DNA from: Caballeronia sp. Lep1P3
GTDB lineage: Bacteria; Pseudomonadota; Gammaproteobacteria; Burkholderiales; Burkholderiaceae
DNA length: 64,000 bases
Direction: 5' to 3'
Assembly (NCBI RefSeq): GCF_022879595.1
Contig: NZ_CP084265.1
Location: forward strand, 1,550,001 to 1,614,000
Shown one piece after another: positions 26,219 to 37,900 of this stretch. Positions within the stretch are counted from its first letter, which is position 1; every line of letters starts with the position of its first letter. A program made the position numbers and the translations under genes. The notes below the pieces were generated by a model. It saw only the letters and a list, made by a program, of their open reading frames with translations. It made no database searches and had not been told where the DNA came from.

Positions 26219-26860
26219 CTACGCTTCGCGGCGGTTCATCGCAATCTCGTCCGAGCGTGCGCGCGCGACGCCCGCTTCGCGCATGTCGCGCCATGCGCGC
26301 TCGAGCGAGCCGTTCAGGTCGATGGCGCGGCATGCGTCTTCGACGACGGTCGCTTCGAAGCCCGCGGCGCGCGCATCGAGCGCGGACCACGCGACGCAAT
26401 AATCGGTGGCGAGTCCCGCGAGCCACACGCGCCTAGCGCCGACTTCGCGCAGATATCCGGCGAGGCCCGTGGGCGTCGTGCGATCCGCTTCGACGAATGC
26501 CGAATAACTGTCGACCTGTTCGTGATGCCCTTTGCGTATCACGAGGCGCGCGTGCGGCACGTCCAGATCGCGATGCAGCGCCGCGCCCTCGGTGCCCTGC
26601 ACGCAATGCGCCGGCCAGAGCACCTGTTCGCCATACGGCAGCGCGACGGTCTCGAACGGCGCGCGCCCCGCATGATTGGACGCGAACGACACGTGCGACG
26701 CCGGATGCCAGTCCTGCGTCAGCACCACATGCGAGAAGGCGCGTGCGAGCCGGTTGATGACGGGCACGACTTCATCGCCGTGCGCGATGGCAAGCGCGCC
26801 GCCCGGCATGAAGTCGTATTGCACGTCGACGACGAGGAGCACGTCTTCCACGGGTTTCAT
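26219..26860 (-). CDS. pncA: Nicotinamidase
   Basis: A 213-residue cysteine hydrolase converting nicotinamide to nicotinate in NAD salvage. The catalytic triad is visible: D12 in VVDVQYDF, K110 in VIRKGHHEQ and C155 in LATDYCVAWSAL. Metal-ligand region TQDWHPASH is at 49-56. The start at 26860 leaves 7 bases to the preceding stop; ATG 26875 overlaps that stop and is possible. Unusual company: a salvage gene embedded among acyl-CoA genes. Confidence 0.92.
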   Translation of the reverse strand: MKPVEDVLLVVDVQYDFMPGGALAIAHGDEVVPVINRLARAFSHVVLTQDWHPASHVSFASNHAGRAPFETVALPYGEQVLWPAHCVQGTEGAALHRDLDVPHARLVIRKGHHEQVDSYSAFVEADRTTPTGLAGYLREVGARRVWLAGLATDYCVAWSALDARAAGFEATVVEDACRAIDLNGSLERAWRDMREAGVARARSDEIAMNRREA

Positions 26861-26867
26861 CGCGGCT

Positions 26868-28952
26868 TCACGCATTGAAGCGTCCATTGGCCGCCGCGAG
26901 CCGGCTCACGCGCGCGGCCGGCTGCCATGCTTCGCCGTTGGGCTGCGCTGCGTACTTGCGCATCGCGCGCTCGACGTGGCCAAGGCCGACGCTGTCCGCG
27001 TAGAACATCGGGCCGCCGCGCCAGAGCGGAAAGCCGTAGCCGGCGAGATACACGATATCGATGTCCGATGCCTTCGCGGCGATCCCTTCGTCGAGAATCT
27101 TCGCGCCCTCGTTGACGAGCGACAGCACGAGCCGCTCGACGATCTCTTCATCGGCGATACTGCGCCGCGCGATGCCCTGTTCCTTCGAATACGCGAGGAT
27201 CATGCCGTCGACGATCGGCGAAGGCTTCGCCTGCCGCGAGCCGGGCGCGTAGTCGTACCAGCCCGCGCCGGTTTTCTGTCCGAAGCGGCCCATTTCGCAC
27301 AGCCGGTCCGCGATGCCCGAATAGCGCATCTGCGGCATCTGCGCATAGCGGCGCTTGCGGATGGCCCAGCCGATATCGTTGCCCGCGAGATCGCTCATGC
27401 GAAACGGCCCCATCGCGAAGCCGAACTCTTCGATTGCGCGGTCGATCTGCGCGGGCAGCGCGCCTTCTTCGAGCATGAAAAGCGCTTGCCGCACGTATTG
27501 CTCGATCATGCGATTGCCGATGAAGCCATCGCACACGCGCGCAACGACCGCCGTCTTGCCGATCTTCTTCGCGAGCTGCATGACGGTCGCGAGCACGTCC
27601 TTCGCGGTGTGCTCGCCGCGCACGACTTCGAGCAGCTTCATCACGTTGGCCGGACTGAAGAAGTGCATGCCGACGACATCGCCGGGACGCTTCGTGAATG
27701 CGGCGATTCGATCGAGATCGAGCGTCGAGGTGTTGGACGCCAGGATCGCGCCCGGTTTCGCGATCTCGTCGAGCTGGCGGAACACCTGCGCTTTCACGTC
27801 GATGTCCTCGAAAACCGCTTCGACGATCAGATCCGCTTGCGCGAGGCGCGCGTAATCGAGCGTCGGTTCGATGAGACGCATGCGCTCTTGCGCGCGCGGC
27901 GCATCGAGCTTGCCTCTCTCGACTTGCGCTTCATAGTTGCGGCGAATCGTGGCGATGCCGCGATCCAGCGCGTCCTCTTTCGTTTCGAGCAGCACGACGG
28001 GCAAGCCCGCGTTGGCGAAGTTCATCGCGATGCCGCCGCCCATCGTGCCCGCGCCGATCACGCCGACGCGCTCGATCTTTCTTGCGGGCGTCGGCGATGG
28101 CACGTCCTCGATCTTGCCCGCCGCGCGCTCGCTGAAGAACGCGTGCCGCAGCGCGCGGCTCTCGGGCGTCTGCACGAGAAAGAGAAAGCATTCGCGCTCG
28201 AACGCGAGTCCGCGCTCGAAGCCTTCGTTCACCCCTTTCTCGACTGCATCGATGCACTTGTGCGGCGCGGGGAAATGCTTCGCCCTGATTGCGATTTCGT
28301 CGCGTGCGGACTGGATGACGCGCGCGGCATCGGCATGGTCGATCGCGCGATCGCGAACCTTCGGATGCGGGCCACTTCGAGCGCCCGCGCGTATCGCGAA
28401 GCGCACGGCGGCATCGAGCAAGTCGCCTCGTGCGATCTCGTCGAAAAGCGCGGTATCCGCGAGCTTTTCCGACTTGACCGGCGCGCCCGACACGATCATG
28501 CGAAGCGCCGTCTCGAGACCCACCGCGCGCGGCAGACGCTGCGTGCCGCCCGCTCCGGGCAAGAGGCCGAGTTTGACTTCGGGCAGCGCGATTTGCGCAC
28601 CGGGCGCAGCGACGCGGTAATGCGCGCCGAGCGCGAGTTCGAGACCGCCGCCCATCGCAATCGCGTGGATCGCCGCGACGACGGGCTTCGCGCTTTCCTC
28701 GACGCACTTGATGACGGTGGCGAGCGTCGGCTGTTGCGTGGCCTTCGGCGTATTGAATTCGGTGATGTCCGCGCCGCCCGAGAATGCCTTGCCCGCGCCG
28801 ATCAGAACGACTGCGCGCACGCTCGCATCGTCGCGCGCGCGTTCGATGCCTTCGACGATGCCGAGCCGCGTCGAATGCCCGAGCCCGTTCACGGGCGGAT
28901 TGTCGAGCGTAAGTACGGCGACGCCGTCGCGGATGCTGTAGTGCACTGCCAT
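26868..28952 (-). CDS. Bifunctional enoyl-CoA hydratase / 3-hydroxyacyl-CoA dehydrogenase
   Basis: 694 residues, FadB/FadJ-type architecture. The crotonase domain (1-190) has SGGADITEFN and the oxyanion segment AIHAIAMGGGLELALG. A linker leads to the NAD-binding 3-hydroxyacyl-CoA dehydrogenase domain (IGAGTMGGGIAMNFANAG near 300) and two C-terminal helical domains with GFIGNRMIEQYVRQA and YGFPLWRGGPMFYAD. It catalyses steps two and three of beta-oxidation. The N-terminal part is shorter than E. coli FadB. Close to nicotinamidase downstream. Confidence 0.93.
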   Translation of the reverse strand: MAVHYSIRDGVAVLTLDNPPVNGLGHSTRLGIVEGIERARDDASVRAVVLIGAGKAFSGGADITEFNTPKATQQPTLATVIKCVEESAKPVVAAIHAIAMGGGLELALGAHYRVAAPGAQIALPEVKLGLLPGAGGTQRLPRAVGLETALRMIVSGAPVKSEKLADTALFDEIARGDLLDAAVRFAIRAGARSGPHPKVRDRAIDHADAARVIQSARDEIAIRAKHFPAPHKCIDAVEKGVNEGFERGLAFERECFLFLVQTPESRALRHAFFSERAAGKIEDVPSPTPARKIERVGVIGAGTMGGGIAMNFANAGLPVVLLETKEDALDRGIATIRRNYEAQVERGKLDAPRAQERMRLIEPTLDYARLAQADLIVEAVFEDIDVKAQVFRQLDEIAKPGAILASNTSTLDLDRIAAFTKRPGDVVGMHFFSPANVMKLLEVVRGEHTAKDVLATVMQLAKKIGKTAVVARVCDGFIGNRMIEQYVRQALFMLEEGALPAQIDRAIEEFGFAMGPFRMSDLAGNDIGWAIRKRRYAQMPQMRYSGIADRLCEMGRFGQKTGAGWYDYAPGSRQAKPSPIVDGMILAYSKEQGIARRSIADEEIVERLVLSLVNEGAKILDEGIAAKASDIDIVYLAGYGFPLWRGGPMFYADSVGLGHVERAMRKYAAQPNGEAWQPAARVSRLAAANGRFNA

Positions 28953-29035
28953 GAGCGTTTTCCTCTGAATCCGCGCGAATGCGGATGATCGATCGAGAAT
29001 ACAGGAAAGGCGAACACCCGTTCAACGCAGGCAGC

Positions 29036-29060
29036 AAAACGCCCCGGCGATGCGGGGCGT
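29036..29060 (-). terminator. Intrinsic terminator after the acyl-CoA ligase gene
   Basis: On the minus strand ACGCCCCG, six bases, CGGGGCGT followed by TTTGC: an 8-bp stem. It lies 26 bases past the ligase stop, so the seven downstream genes probably have their own start or depend on read-through. Confidence 0.6.
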
Positions 29061-29085
29061 CGGGCTTCATGCGATTCTCTCGCCG

Positions 29086-30744
29086 CTACGTCGCTCTTTC
29101 GACGGCGTCCGGCAAGACGTGATCGCGATACTGCTCGCGCAGCCGCACTTTCTGCAGCTTGCCCGTCGCGGTATGCGGAAGTTCGTCGGCGAACGCGACG
29201 TCATCCGGAATCCACCACTTCGCGACCTTGCCCTCGTAGTACGCGAGCAACTCCTCGCGCGTGAGCGTCGCGCCCGGCCGCCGCACCACGACGATCATCG
29301 GCCGCTCCGTCCACTTCGGATGCGAACACGCGATGCACGCCGCTTCCGCGACTTGCGGATGCGACATCGCGATGTTCTCCAGATCGATCGAGCTGATCCA
29401 TTCGCCGCCCGACTTGATGACGTCCTTGCTGCGATCGGTAATGTGCATGAAGCCGTCGGCATCGATGGTGGCGACATCGCCCGTCGGGAACCAGCCGTCG
29501 ACGAGCGGAGAATCGTCGCGGCGGAAATAGCGGTCGATCACGCACGGCCCGCGCACATGGAGATCGCCGAACGACTTGCCGTCCCACGGCAGTTCGCGGC
29601 CGTCGTCGCCGACCACTTTCATATCCACGCCGAAAAGCGTATGCCCCTGCTTTTCGCGCGATGCGCGCTGCTCCTGCGGCGAGCGCTGCTTTTGACGGAA
29701 CGACAGGCGCGCGAGCGTGCCGAGCGGCGACATCTCCGTCATGCCCCACGCGTGAATCACCTCGACGCCGTATTCGTCCTCGAAGGTTCGCAGCATCGCG
29801 GGCGGACACGCGGAACCGCCGATCACCGTGCGCCTGAGCGTCGAAAAGCGCTTGCCCGACTGTTTCAGATACGCGAGCAGGCCGAGCCAGACGGTCGGAA
29901 CGCCCGCCGAGTACGTGACGCCCTCCGCTTCCATGAGCGCGTACAGGGATTCGCCGTCGAGATCCTTGCCGGGAAAGACGAGCTTCGCGCCGACGAGCGG
30001 CCCCGCGTGCGGAATGCCCCACGCGTTGACGTGGAACATCGGGACCACGGGCAGGATCGCATCGCTCGACGAAGCGCCCATCGCATCGGGCAGCGCGGCG
30101 GCATACGCGTGCAGCACCGTCGAGCGATGCGAGTACAGCGCGCCCTTGGGATTGCCGGTCGTGCCCGATGTGTAGCAGAGAAACGAAGCCTGGCGCTCGT
30201 CGAGCACCGGCCATCGATAGTCGCCGTCCTGCTGCGCGATGAGGCTTTCGTAGCTCATCACCGGCACGCTCATGTCGCCGAGATGCCCGGCGATGCACGC
30301 CGCGTCGCCCAGCGCGATCCAGCCCTTCACGTTCGGGCACTGCGGCGCGACGATCTCGACGAGCGGCGCGAACGTCATGTCGAAGAAGACGTAGGAATCG
30401 TCGGCGTGGTCGATGATGAACGCGATCTGATCGGGGAAAAGGCGTGGATTGATCGTGTGGCACACGGCGCCCATGCCGCTCACGCCGTAATAGCACTCGA
30501 GATGCCGGTAGCCGTTCCAGGCGAGCGTGCCGACGCGCTCGCCCTGTTGCACGCCTAGCGCCGCGAGCGCCTGCGCGAGTTGCTTCGCGCGCTTTTCGCA
30601 ATCGCGATACGTGTAGCGATGGATGTCGCCCTCGATGCGCCGCGACACGATCTCCGTATCGCCGAAGTGACGCGCTGCATGCGACAGAAGCGACGACGCG
30701 AGCAGCGGTATGTCCATCATCTGACCGTAAAGCGGCGACGCCAT
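29086..30744 (-). CDS. Fatty-acid/acyl-CoA ligase (AMP-forming)
   Basis: A 552-residue ANL-superfamily enzyme. ATP motif [17 protein letters not shown], then [12 protein letters not shown], the hinge/adenylate motif [16 protein letters not shown], and the C-terminal [15 protein letters not shown] with catalytic Lys. It activates medium to long-chain fatty acids to CoA thioesters. The start at 30744 has GAGGA upstream. Expected first gene of the catabolic cluster. Confidence 0.92.
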   Translation of the reverse strand: MASPLYGQMMDIPLLASSLLSHAARHFGDTEIVSRRIEGDIHRYTYRDCEKRAKQLAQALAALGVQQGERVGTLAWNGYRHLECYYGVSGMGAVCHTINPRLFPDQIAFIIDHADDSYVFFDMTFAPLVEIVAPQCPNVKGWIALGDAACIAGHLGDMSVPVMSYESLIAQQDGDYRWPVLDERQASFLCYTSGTTGNPKGALYSHRSTVLHAYAAALPDAMGASSSDAILPVVPMFHVNAWGIPHAGPLVGAKLVFPGKDLDGESLYALMEAEGVTYSAGVPTVWLGLLAYLKQSGKRFSTLRRTVIGGSACPPAMLRTFEDEYGVEVIHAWGMTEMSPLGTLARLSFRQKQRSPQEQRASREKQGHTLFGVDMKVVGDDGRELPWDGKSFGDLHVRGPCVIDRYFRRDDSPLVDGWFPTGDVATIDADGFMHITDRSKDVIKSGGEWISSIDLENIAMSHPQVAEAACIACSHPKWTERPMIVVVRRPGATLTREELLAYYEGKVAKWWIPDDVAFADELPHTATGKLQKVRLREQYRDHVLPDAVERAT

Positions 30745-30763
30745 ATATGAAGTCCTCGACGAG

Positions 30764-30795
30764 TGGAACGCACGACTGGAACGCACGACTGGAAC
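30764..30795. repeat. 13-bp tandem repeat (2.5 units) between the ligase and selO
   Basis: TGGAACGCACGAC twice, plus TGGAAC, ending about 20 bases before the ligase ATG at 30744 on the other strand and about 97 bases before the selO ATG. A small direct repeat in a divergent promoter region. Confidence 0.85.
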
Positions 30796-30860
30796 ACTTT
30801 TGGCTGCGCGATGCTGAGTGCAAGCCCGGGAGCCTTCCTGCAGGCCCGCGGGCGCGGAAT

Positions 30861-30866
30861 TACAAT
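30861..30866 (+). promoter_or_regulatory. Candidate -10 box for selO
   Basis: TACAAT, 26 bases upstream of the selO ATG. No convincing -35; TTCCTG lies 19 bases upstream of it. Confidence 0.35.
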
Positions 30867-30891
30867 ATCGTTTAACTCAGAGGCGCTCAAC

Positions 30892-32493
<1,602 letters not shown>

Positions 32494-32536
32494 CGCCATC
32501 CCCAACTACACAGCCTCACGCAAACGAAGGAAAGCC

Positions 32537-32959
32537 ATGAACAGAGACGACACTCCCGATACTGCGTCCCGCCCGCTGCAAAAGGACGACGCCACCTATC
32601 GCCGCGAACTCGACGACATGCAATATCAGGTCACGCGCCACGCGGCGACCGAACGGCCGTTCTCCGGCAAGTACTGGGATCACTTCGATCGCGGCGTCTA
32701 CGACTGCGTGTGCTGCGGCACGCCGCTGTTCGAATCGGACACCAAGTTCGACGCCGGCTGCGGCTGGCCGAGCTACTTCAAGCCGATCAACGGCGAAGTG
32801 ATCCAGGAGAAGACCGACCGCTCGCACGGCATGCTGCGCATCGAAGTGCAGTGCAAGAACTGCGGCGCGCACCTGGGCCATGTGTTCGAGGACGGCCCCG
32901 CCCCGACCGGCCTGCGGTATTGCATCAATTCGGCTGCGCTACAATTCGAAGCCAAGTAA
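32537..32959 (+). CDS. msrB: Peptide-methionine (R)-S-oxide reductase
   Basis: A 140-residue MsrB. Zinc cysteines C57/C60 and C106/C109, substrate motif [10 protein letters not shown] with a possible resolving C75, and catalytic C129 in [10 protein letters not shown]. It repairs methionine-R-sulfoxide in proteins. It follows selO and probably shares its transcript. Confidence 0.96.
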   Translation: MNRDDTPDTASRPLQKDDATYRRELDDMQYQVTRHAATERPFSGKYWDHFDRGVYDCVCCGTPLFESDTKFDAGCGWPSYFKPINGEVIQEKTDRSHGMLRIEVQCKNCGAHLGHVFEDGPAPTGLRYCINSAALQFEAK

Positions 32960-33020
32960 GCAAGCGGGTCTCGATGCCGGCACGTCCGGGCGCTCGAAGC
33001 CCGTGCATCGCTTCATGCTC

Positions 33021-33050
33021 GCCCGCTCGCATCGAGCGGGCGTTCGCTTT
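33021..33050 (+). terminator. Probable intrinsic terminator after msrB
   Basis: GCCCGCTCG, three bases, CGAGCGGGC: a 9-bp perfect stem followed by the moderately U-rich GTTCGCTTTC. Confidence 0.5.
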
Positions 33051-33101
33051 CGCCGGCATCGCGCCGCGCACCCTCCGCTGCCCTTCACTGCCGCCACGCC
33101 A

Positions 33102-33638
33102 ATGAAATTTCTGTTCGATCTGTTTCCGATCATTCTCTTCTTCGTCGCATTCAAGATCTGGGGCATCTATACGGCGACGGCCGTCGCGATCGCGGCGACG
33201 CTGGTGCAGATCGCGTGGGTCGCGTTCCGTCACCGTAAGGTGGATCCGATGCTCTGGGTGAGTCTCGGCGTCGTCGTCGTGTTCGGCGGCGCCACGCTCG
33301 TGCTGCATAACGACACGTTCATCAAGTGGAAGCCGACCGCGCTCTACTGGCTCTTCGCGTTCGCGCTGATCGTCGCGCAAGCCGGCTTCAGAAAGAACCT
33401 GATCGAAGCGATGATGGGCAAGCAGATCGTGCTGCCGCATCGCGTATGGGGGCAGCTCAACGTCGCGTGGGCGGTGTTCTTCGCGCTGCTGGGCGTGGTC
33501 AATCTCTTCGTGGCGTATCACTTCACCACGGATCAATGGGTGAACTTCAAGCTCTTCGGCGCGACGGGCTGTCTCGTGCTGTTCATCGTCGCGCAGAGCC
33601 TGTGGCTCGCGAAGTACATGAAGGAGGACAATCAATGA
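33102..33638 (+). CDS. yciB: Intracellular septation protein A (YciB family)
   Basis: A 178-residue, five-TM inner membrane protein beginning [20 protein letters not shown], with [13 protein letters not shown], the conserved [16 protein letters not shown] and a terminal SLWLAKYM. YciB interacts with cell-elongation and division proteins and affects envelope integrity. Its stop overlaps the next start in an ATGA arrangement. Confidence 0.94.
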   Translation: MKFLFDLFPIILFFVAFKIWGIYTATAVAIAATLVQIAWVAFRHRKVDPMLWVSLGVVVVFGGATLVLHNDTFIKWKPTALYWLFAFALIVAQAGFRKNLIEAMMGKQIVLPHRVWGQLNVAWAVFFALLGVVNLFVAYHFTTDQWVNFKLFGATGCLVLFIVAQSLWLAKYMKEDNQ

Positions 33639-33949
33639 GCGCATCGTTCGATTTCATGAATGCGAGCGCGCAGGAAAAGATCGCGCATCTCGAAGCGCGT
33701 CTGGCTGCGGCGCTCGATCCGCAGTCGGTGCATATCGAGGACGACAGCGCCGCGCACGCCGGGCACGCGGGCGCCGCTTCCGGCAGCCATTACACGGTGA
33801 CGATCGTCGCGCCGTGCTTTGCAGGGAAGGCGCGCGTGGCGCGGCATCGGTTGGTTTATGATGCGCTGGCCGATGAAATGCGGCGCAGTGTGCATGCGCT
33901 CGCCATCCGCGCCTACACGCCGCAAGAGTTCGCAGAACAATTCGAATAA
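33635..33949 (+). CDS. bolA: BolA-family protein
   Basis: A 104-residue BolA/IbaG-like protein with the domain core [27 protein letters not shown]. It likely works with a monothiol glutaredoxin in iron-sulfur traffic or as a DNA-binding stress regulator. It contains a short His/Ala insert near residue 40-48. AAGGAGG precedes its ATG, which overlaps the yciB stop by 4 bases. Confidence 0.92.
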   Translation: MSASFDFMNASAQEKIAHLEARLAAALDPQSVHIEDDSAAHAGHAGAASGSHYTVTIVAPCFAGKARVARHRLVYDALADEMRRSVHALAIRAYTPQEFAEQFE

Positions 33950-34005
33950 ATCGCGGTCTGCCGGTCATCTCCGACCGGTGCCTGAACCTCAATTCCCGCT
34001 AATCG

Positions 34006-34029
34006 CGCCTTCTGAGGGCGTCTTTTTTT
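34006..34029 (+). terminator. Intrinsic terminator between bolA and the parvulin gene
   Basis: A short GC stem (CGCCTT with AGGGCG, one G-U pair) around CTG, followed by TCTTTTTTT. A second hairpin, CCGGTC with GACCGG, sits just upstream at 33961-33978. Confidence 0.6.
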
Positions 34030-34047
34030 GCTATTTAGGAACCTCCG

Positions 34048-34830
34048 ATGACTTTGAAAAAAAACCGCGTCTGCGTGTTGCTGGCTGCGTTCGCGGCGGC
34101 TCCCGTGTTTGCGCAGAACATTGCCGTCGTGAATGGCACGCCGATTCCCACGTCGCGTGCGGATGCGCTCGTGAAGCAACTCGTTCAGCAGGGTCAGCAG
34201 GATTCGCCGCAACTGCAGCAGGCGGTGCGCGAAGAACTCATCAACCGCGAAATCCTGATGCAGGAAGCCGGGCGCGAAGGCATCGCGAATCGTCCGGATG
34301 TGAAGGCGCAACTGGCCGTCGCGCAGCAGACGGTCGTGTTGCGCGCGCTGATCGAAAACTTCGCGAACAAGAACAAGCCCACCGATGCCGAAGTCAAGGC
34401 GCGCTACGACGACCTCGTGAAGCAGCAAGGCGGCGGCAAGGAACTGCATCTGCATCACATCCTCGTGGATAACGAGGCGCAGGCGAAAGACCTGATCGCG
34501 AAGATCAAGGGCGGCGCGAGCTTCGAAGACCTCGCGAAGCAGTATTCGAAGGACCCGGGATCGGGCAAGAACGGCGGCGATCTCGACTGGTCGTCGCCGT
34601 CCGCATATGTGCCGGAATTCGGCGCGGCGGCCGAGAAGCTCAAGAAGGGCGAAGTCACGGCCGCGCCGGTGAAGACGCAGTTCGGCTGGCACATCATCCG
34701 TCTCGACGATACCCGCGATGTCGCGCCGCCGCCGTTCGAGCAAGTCAAGGCGCAGATCGCGCAGCAGATGCAGCAGGAAAAGCTGCAGGCGTTCGAAGAG
34801 GACCTGCGCAAGAAGGCGGTCATCAAGTAA
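34048..34830 (+). CDS. Periplasmic parvulin-type peptidyl-prolyl isomerase
   Basis: A 260-residue PrsA/PpiC-like foldase. The signal peptide (about 1-22, cleaved after VFA) is followed by an N-terminal chaperone segment and a rotamase domain from LHLHHILVDNEAQAKDLIAKI to VKTQFGWHIIRLDDTRD. It helps outer-membrane and secreted proteins fold. The usual yciB-bolA-parvulin order is kept. Confidence 0.93.
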   Translation: MTLKKNRVCVLLAAFAAAPVFAQNIAVVNGTPIPTSRADALVKQLVQQGQQDSPQLQQAVREELINREILMQEAGREGIANRPDVKAQLAVAQQTVVLRALIENFANKNKPTDAEVKARYDDLVKQQGGGKELHLHHILVDNEAQAKDLIAKIKGGASFEDLAKQYSKDPGSGKNGGDLDWSSPSAYVPEFGAAAEKLKKGEVTAAPVKTQFGWHIIRLDDTRDVAPPPFEQVKAQIAQQMQQEKLQAFEEDLRKKAVIK

Positions 34831-34860
34831 GCGCTTCTCGCCGCGAGTCCGCTGAACATA

Positions 34861-34894
34861 CGACAAAGCCGCCCTCGGGCGGCTTTGTCGTTTT
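34861..34894 (+). terminator. Intrinsic terminator after the parvulin gene
   Basis: CGACAAAGCCGCCC pairs with GGGCGGCTTTGTCG (14 bp; tight loop), followed by TTTT. It lies between the parvulin stop and the 3' end of convergent purL and may serve both. Confidence 0.85.
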
Positions 34895-34920
34895 GGGCGT
34901 TGACTTCCGGCCGCTCGCGA

Positions 34921-37900
34921 TCAGCCGAGGAACCGCCGCGCGTTCTGGAAGACGCGCAGCCACGGGCTTGCGTCCGTCGTCCAGTCGGCGGGCGTCCAGC
35001 TCATCTGCACGTTGCGATGCACGCGCTCCATGTGCGGCATCAGCACGGTGAAGCGGCCATCGGGCGTCGTCACCGACGTGATGCCCTGCGGCGAGCCGTT
35101 CGGATTGAACGGATACTGCTCCGTCGCGTTTCCGCGATGATCGATGAAGCGCATCGCGACGAGCGCGTTCGCGGCATCGCCCTGTTGCGAGAAGTCGGCG
35201 AAGCCTTCGCCGTGCGCGACCGCCACCGGGATGCGCGAGCCTTCCATGCCCGCGAAGAAGATCGACGGCGAGCTTTGCACCTCGACGAGCGAGAAGCGCG
35301 CTTCGAACTGCTCCGACTTGTTGCGCGTGAATTTCGGCCAGGCTTCGGCGCCCGGAATGATCGACGCGAGGTTCGACATCATCTGGCAGCCGTTGCAGAT
35401 GCCGAGCGCGAACGTGTCGGGACGCGCGAAGAACGCCGCGAACATGTCCGCGAGACGCGGATTGAAGCGAATGGTCTTCGCCCAGCCCTCGCCCGCGCCC
35501 AGCACGTCGCCGTAGGAAAAACCGCCGCACGCCACGGCGCCTGCGAAGTCGGCCAGCGTCGCGCGGCCCGCGAGCAGGTCGCTCATGTGGACGTCGTGCG
35601 CGTCGAAGCCGGCGCGATCGAACGCGTAAGCCGTCTCCAGATGCGAGTTCACGCCCTGTTCGCGCAGGATCGCGACGCGCGGCCGCTTGTTCGTCGCGAT
35701 GAACGGCGCGGATACGTCTTCCGCCGGATCGAACGTCAGCACGGGCGACAGACCCGGGTCGCTGGCGTCGAGCAGCGCGTCGTATTCGGCGTCGGCGCAC
35801 GCGGGGTTGTCGCGCAGACGCGCGATGCGCCAGCTCACCTCGCTCCACGCGCGATGCAACTCGACACGCGGCGCATCGAAGATTTTCTTCGCGTCGCGAT
35901 AGACCTCGATCGCATCGCGCTCGTTCGGCTTGCCGATGACGTGCGAGCACGCCGACAAGCCATGTTCACGCAGCGCGCCCAGCACCGCGTCGCGGTCCGA
36001 TGCGCGCACCTGCACCACCGCGCCCAGTTCTTCCGCGAACAGCGCGCGGATCGTGCGGTCGTCGCGCCGGCCGCTCGTCTGCTTCGCCCAGTCCTTCGCG
36101 TCGCCGTAGTCCGATTCGTGGTTCGCGTCGAGCGTGAGCATGTCCACGTTCAGCGACACGCCCACGTGCCCCGCGAACGCCATTTCGCAGACCGTCGCCC
36201 ACAGCCCGCCGTCCGAACGGTCGTGGTACGCGAGCAGCTTGCCCTGCGCGTTGAGCGACTGGATCGCGGCGAAGAAGCGCTTCAGGTCTTCGGGATCGTC
36301 GACATCCGGCACCGCGTCGCCGACCTGCTGCGTCACTTGCGCGAGGATGCTGCCGCCGAGACGATTGCGCCCGCGCCCGAGATCGATCGCGATGAGCACG
36401 GTGTTCGTGTCGTTGACGAGCTGCGGCGTGAGATGCCGGCGCACGTCCTCGACCGGCGCGAACGCCGAGATGATGAGCGAGACCGGCGACACGACTTCCT
36501 TCGCGATGCCGTCTTGCTGCCACTTGGTGCGCATCGACAGCGAATCCTTGCCGACCGGAATGCTGATGCCGAGCGCCGGGCACAGTTCCATGCCGATGGC
36601 TTTCACCGTGTCGTACAACGCGGCGTCTTCGCCCGCGCTGCCGCACGCGGCCATCCAGTTGGCGGACAGCTTCAGCTTGTTCAGCGATTCGATGGGCGCG
36701 GACGCGATGTTCGTCACCGCTTCGCCGACGGCCATGCGGCCCGACGCGGGCGCGTCGATGACGGCGAGCGGCGTGCGTTCGGCCATCGTCATGGCTTCGC
36801 CGCGATAGCCCGCGTAGTCCATCGTCGTAATCGCGCAATCGGCGACGGGCACCTGCCACGGACCGACGAACTGGTCGCGCGCGGTCGTGCCGCCCACCGA
36901 GCGGTCGCCGATGGTGATGAGAAACGACTTGCTCGCGACGGTCGGATGTTTCAGCACATCGACGGCGACTTCGGACAGCAGAAGCCCGGTCACGTCGACA
37001 GGCTCGAACGCGGCGTGCTCGCGCGTCACGTCGCGATGCATCTTCGGCGGCTTGCCGAGCAGCACGTCCATCGGCATGTCGACGGGTTCCTGGCCTTCGT
37101 TCTCGTCGTCGATCAGCTTCAGTTCGCGCTCGTCCGTCGCCACGCCGACAACGGCCACCGGGCAGCGTTCACGCTCGCAGATCGCTTCGAACGCGGGCAG
37201 ATCGGCCGGCGCGATGGCCAGCACATAGCGCTCTTGCGCTTCGTTCGACCAGATTTCGCGCGGCGACAGGCCCGTCTCTTCGAGCTGAACCTTGCGCAGC
37301 TCGAAGCGCGCGCCCTTGCCCGCGCCATCGACGAGTTCGGGGAACGCGTTCGAAATGCCGCCCGCGCCGACGTCGTGAATCGAGAGAATCGGATTGCGCT
37401 CGCCCTGCTGCCAGCACGCGTTGATGACTTCCTGCGCGCGCCGCTGAATTTCAGGATTGCCGCGCTGCACGGAATCGAAGTCGAGTTCGGCGGTGTTCGC
37501 GCCGGTCGCCATCGACGATGCCGCGCCGCCGCCCATGCCGATGCGCAGGCCCGGCCCGCCGATCTGGATCAGCAGCGTGCCCGCCGGAAGGTCGTCCTTG
37601 TGCGTGTGCTGATCGGAGATATTGCCGATGCCGCCGGCGATCATGATCGGCTTGTGATAGCCGCGCACGCGGCCCGCGACGTTCTGCTCGTAAGTGCGGA
37701 AATAGCCGCCGAGATTGGGCCGGCCGAATTCGTTGTTGAACGCCGCCGCGCCGATAGGACCGTCGATCATGATCTGCAACGGCGACGCGATGCGATCCGG
37801 ACGGCCATACGGCTGCTGTTCGTCGGCGGGATTGCGCGAGGACGGCGGCGTCGCGCTGTCGCGCGCGTTTTCCCACTTCTGGCGCGCGTCGGGCAGATCC

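Noticed and set aside
26676..28988. A 770-residue plus-strand frame opposite the FadB/J-type gene
   Set aside because: Shadow of a conserved bifunctional beta-oxidation gene.
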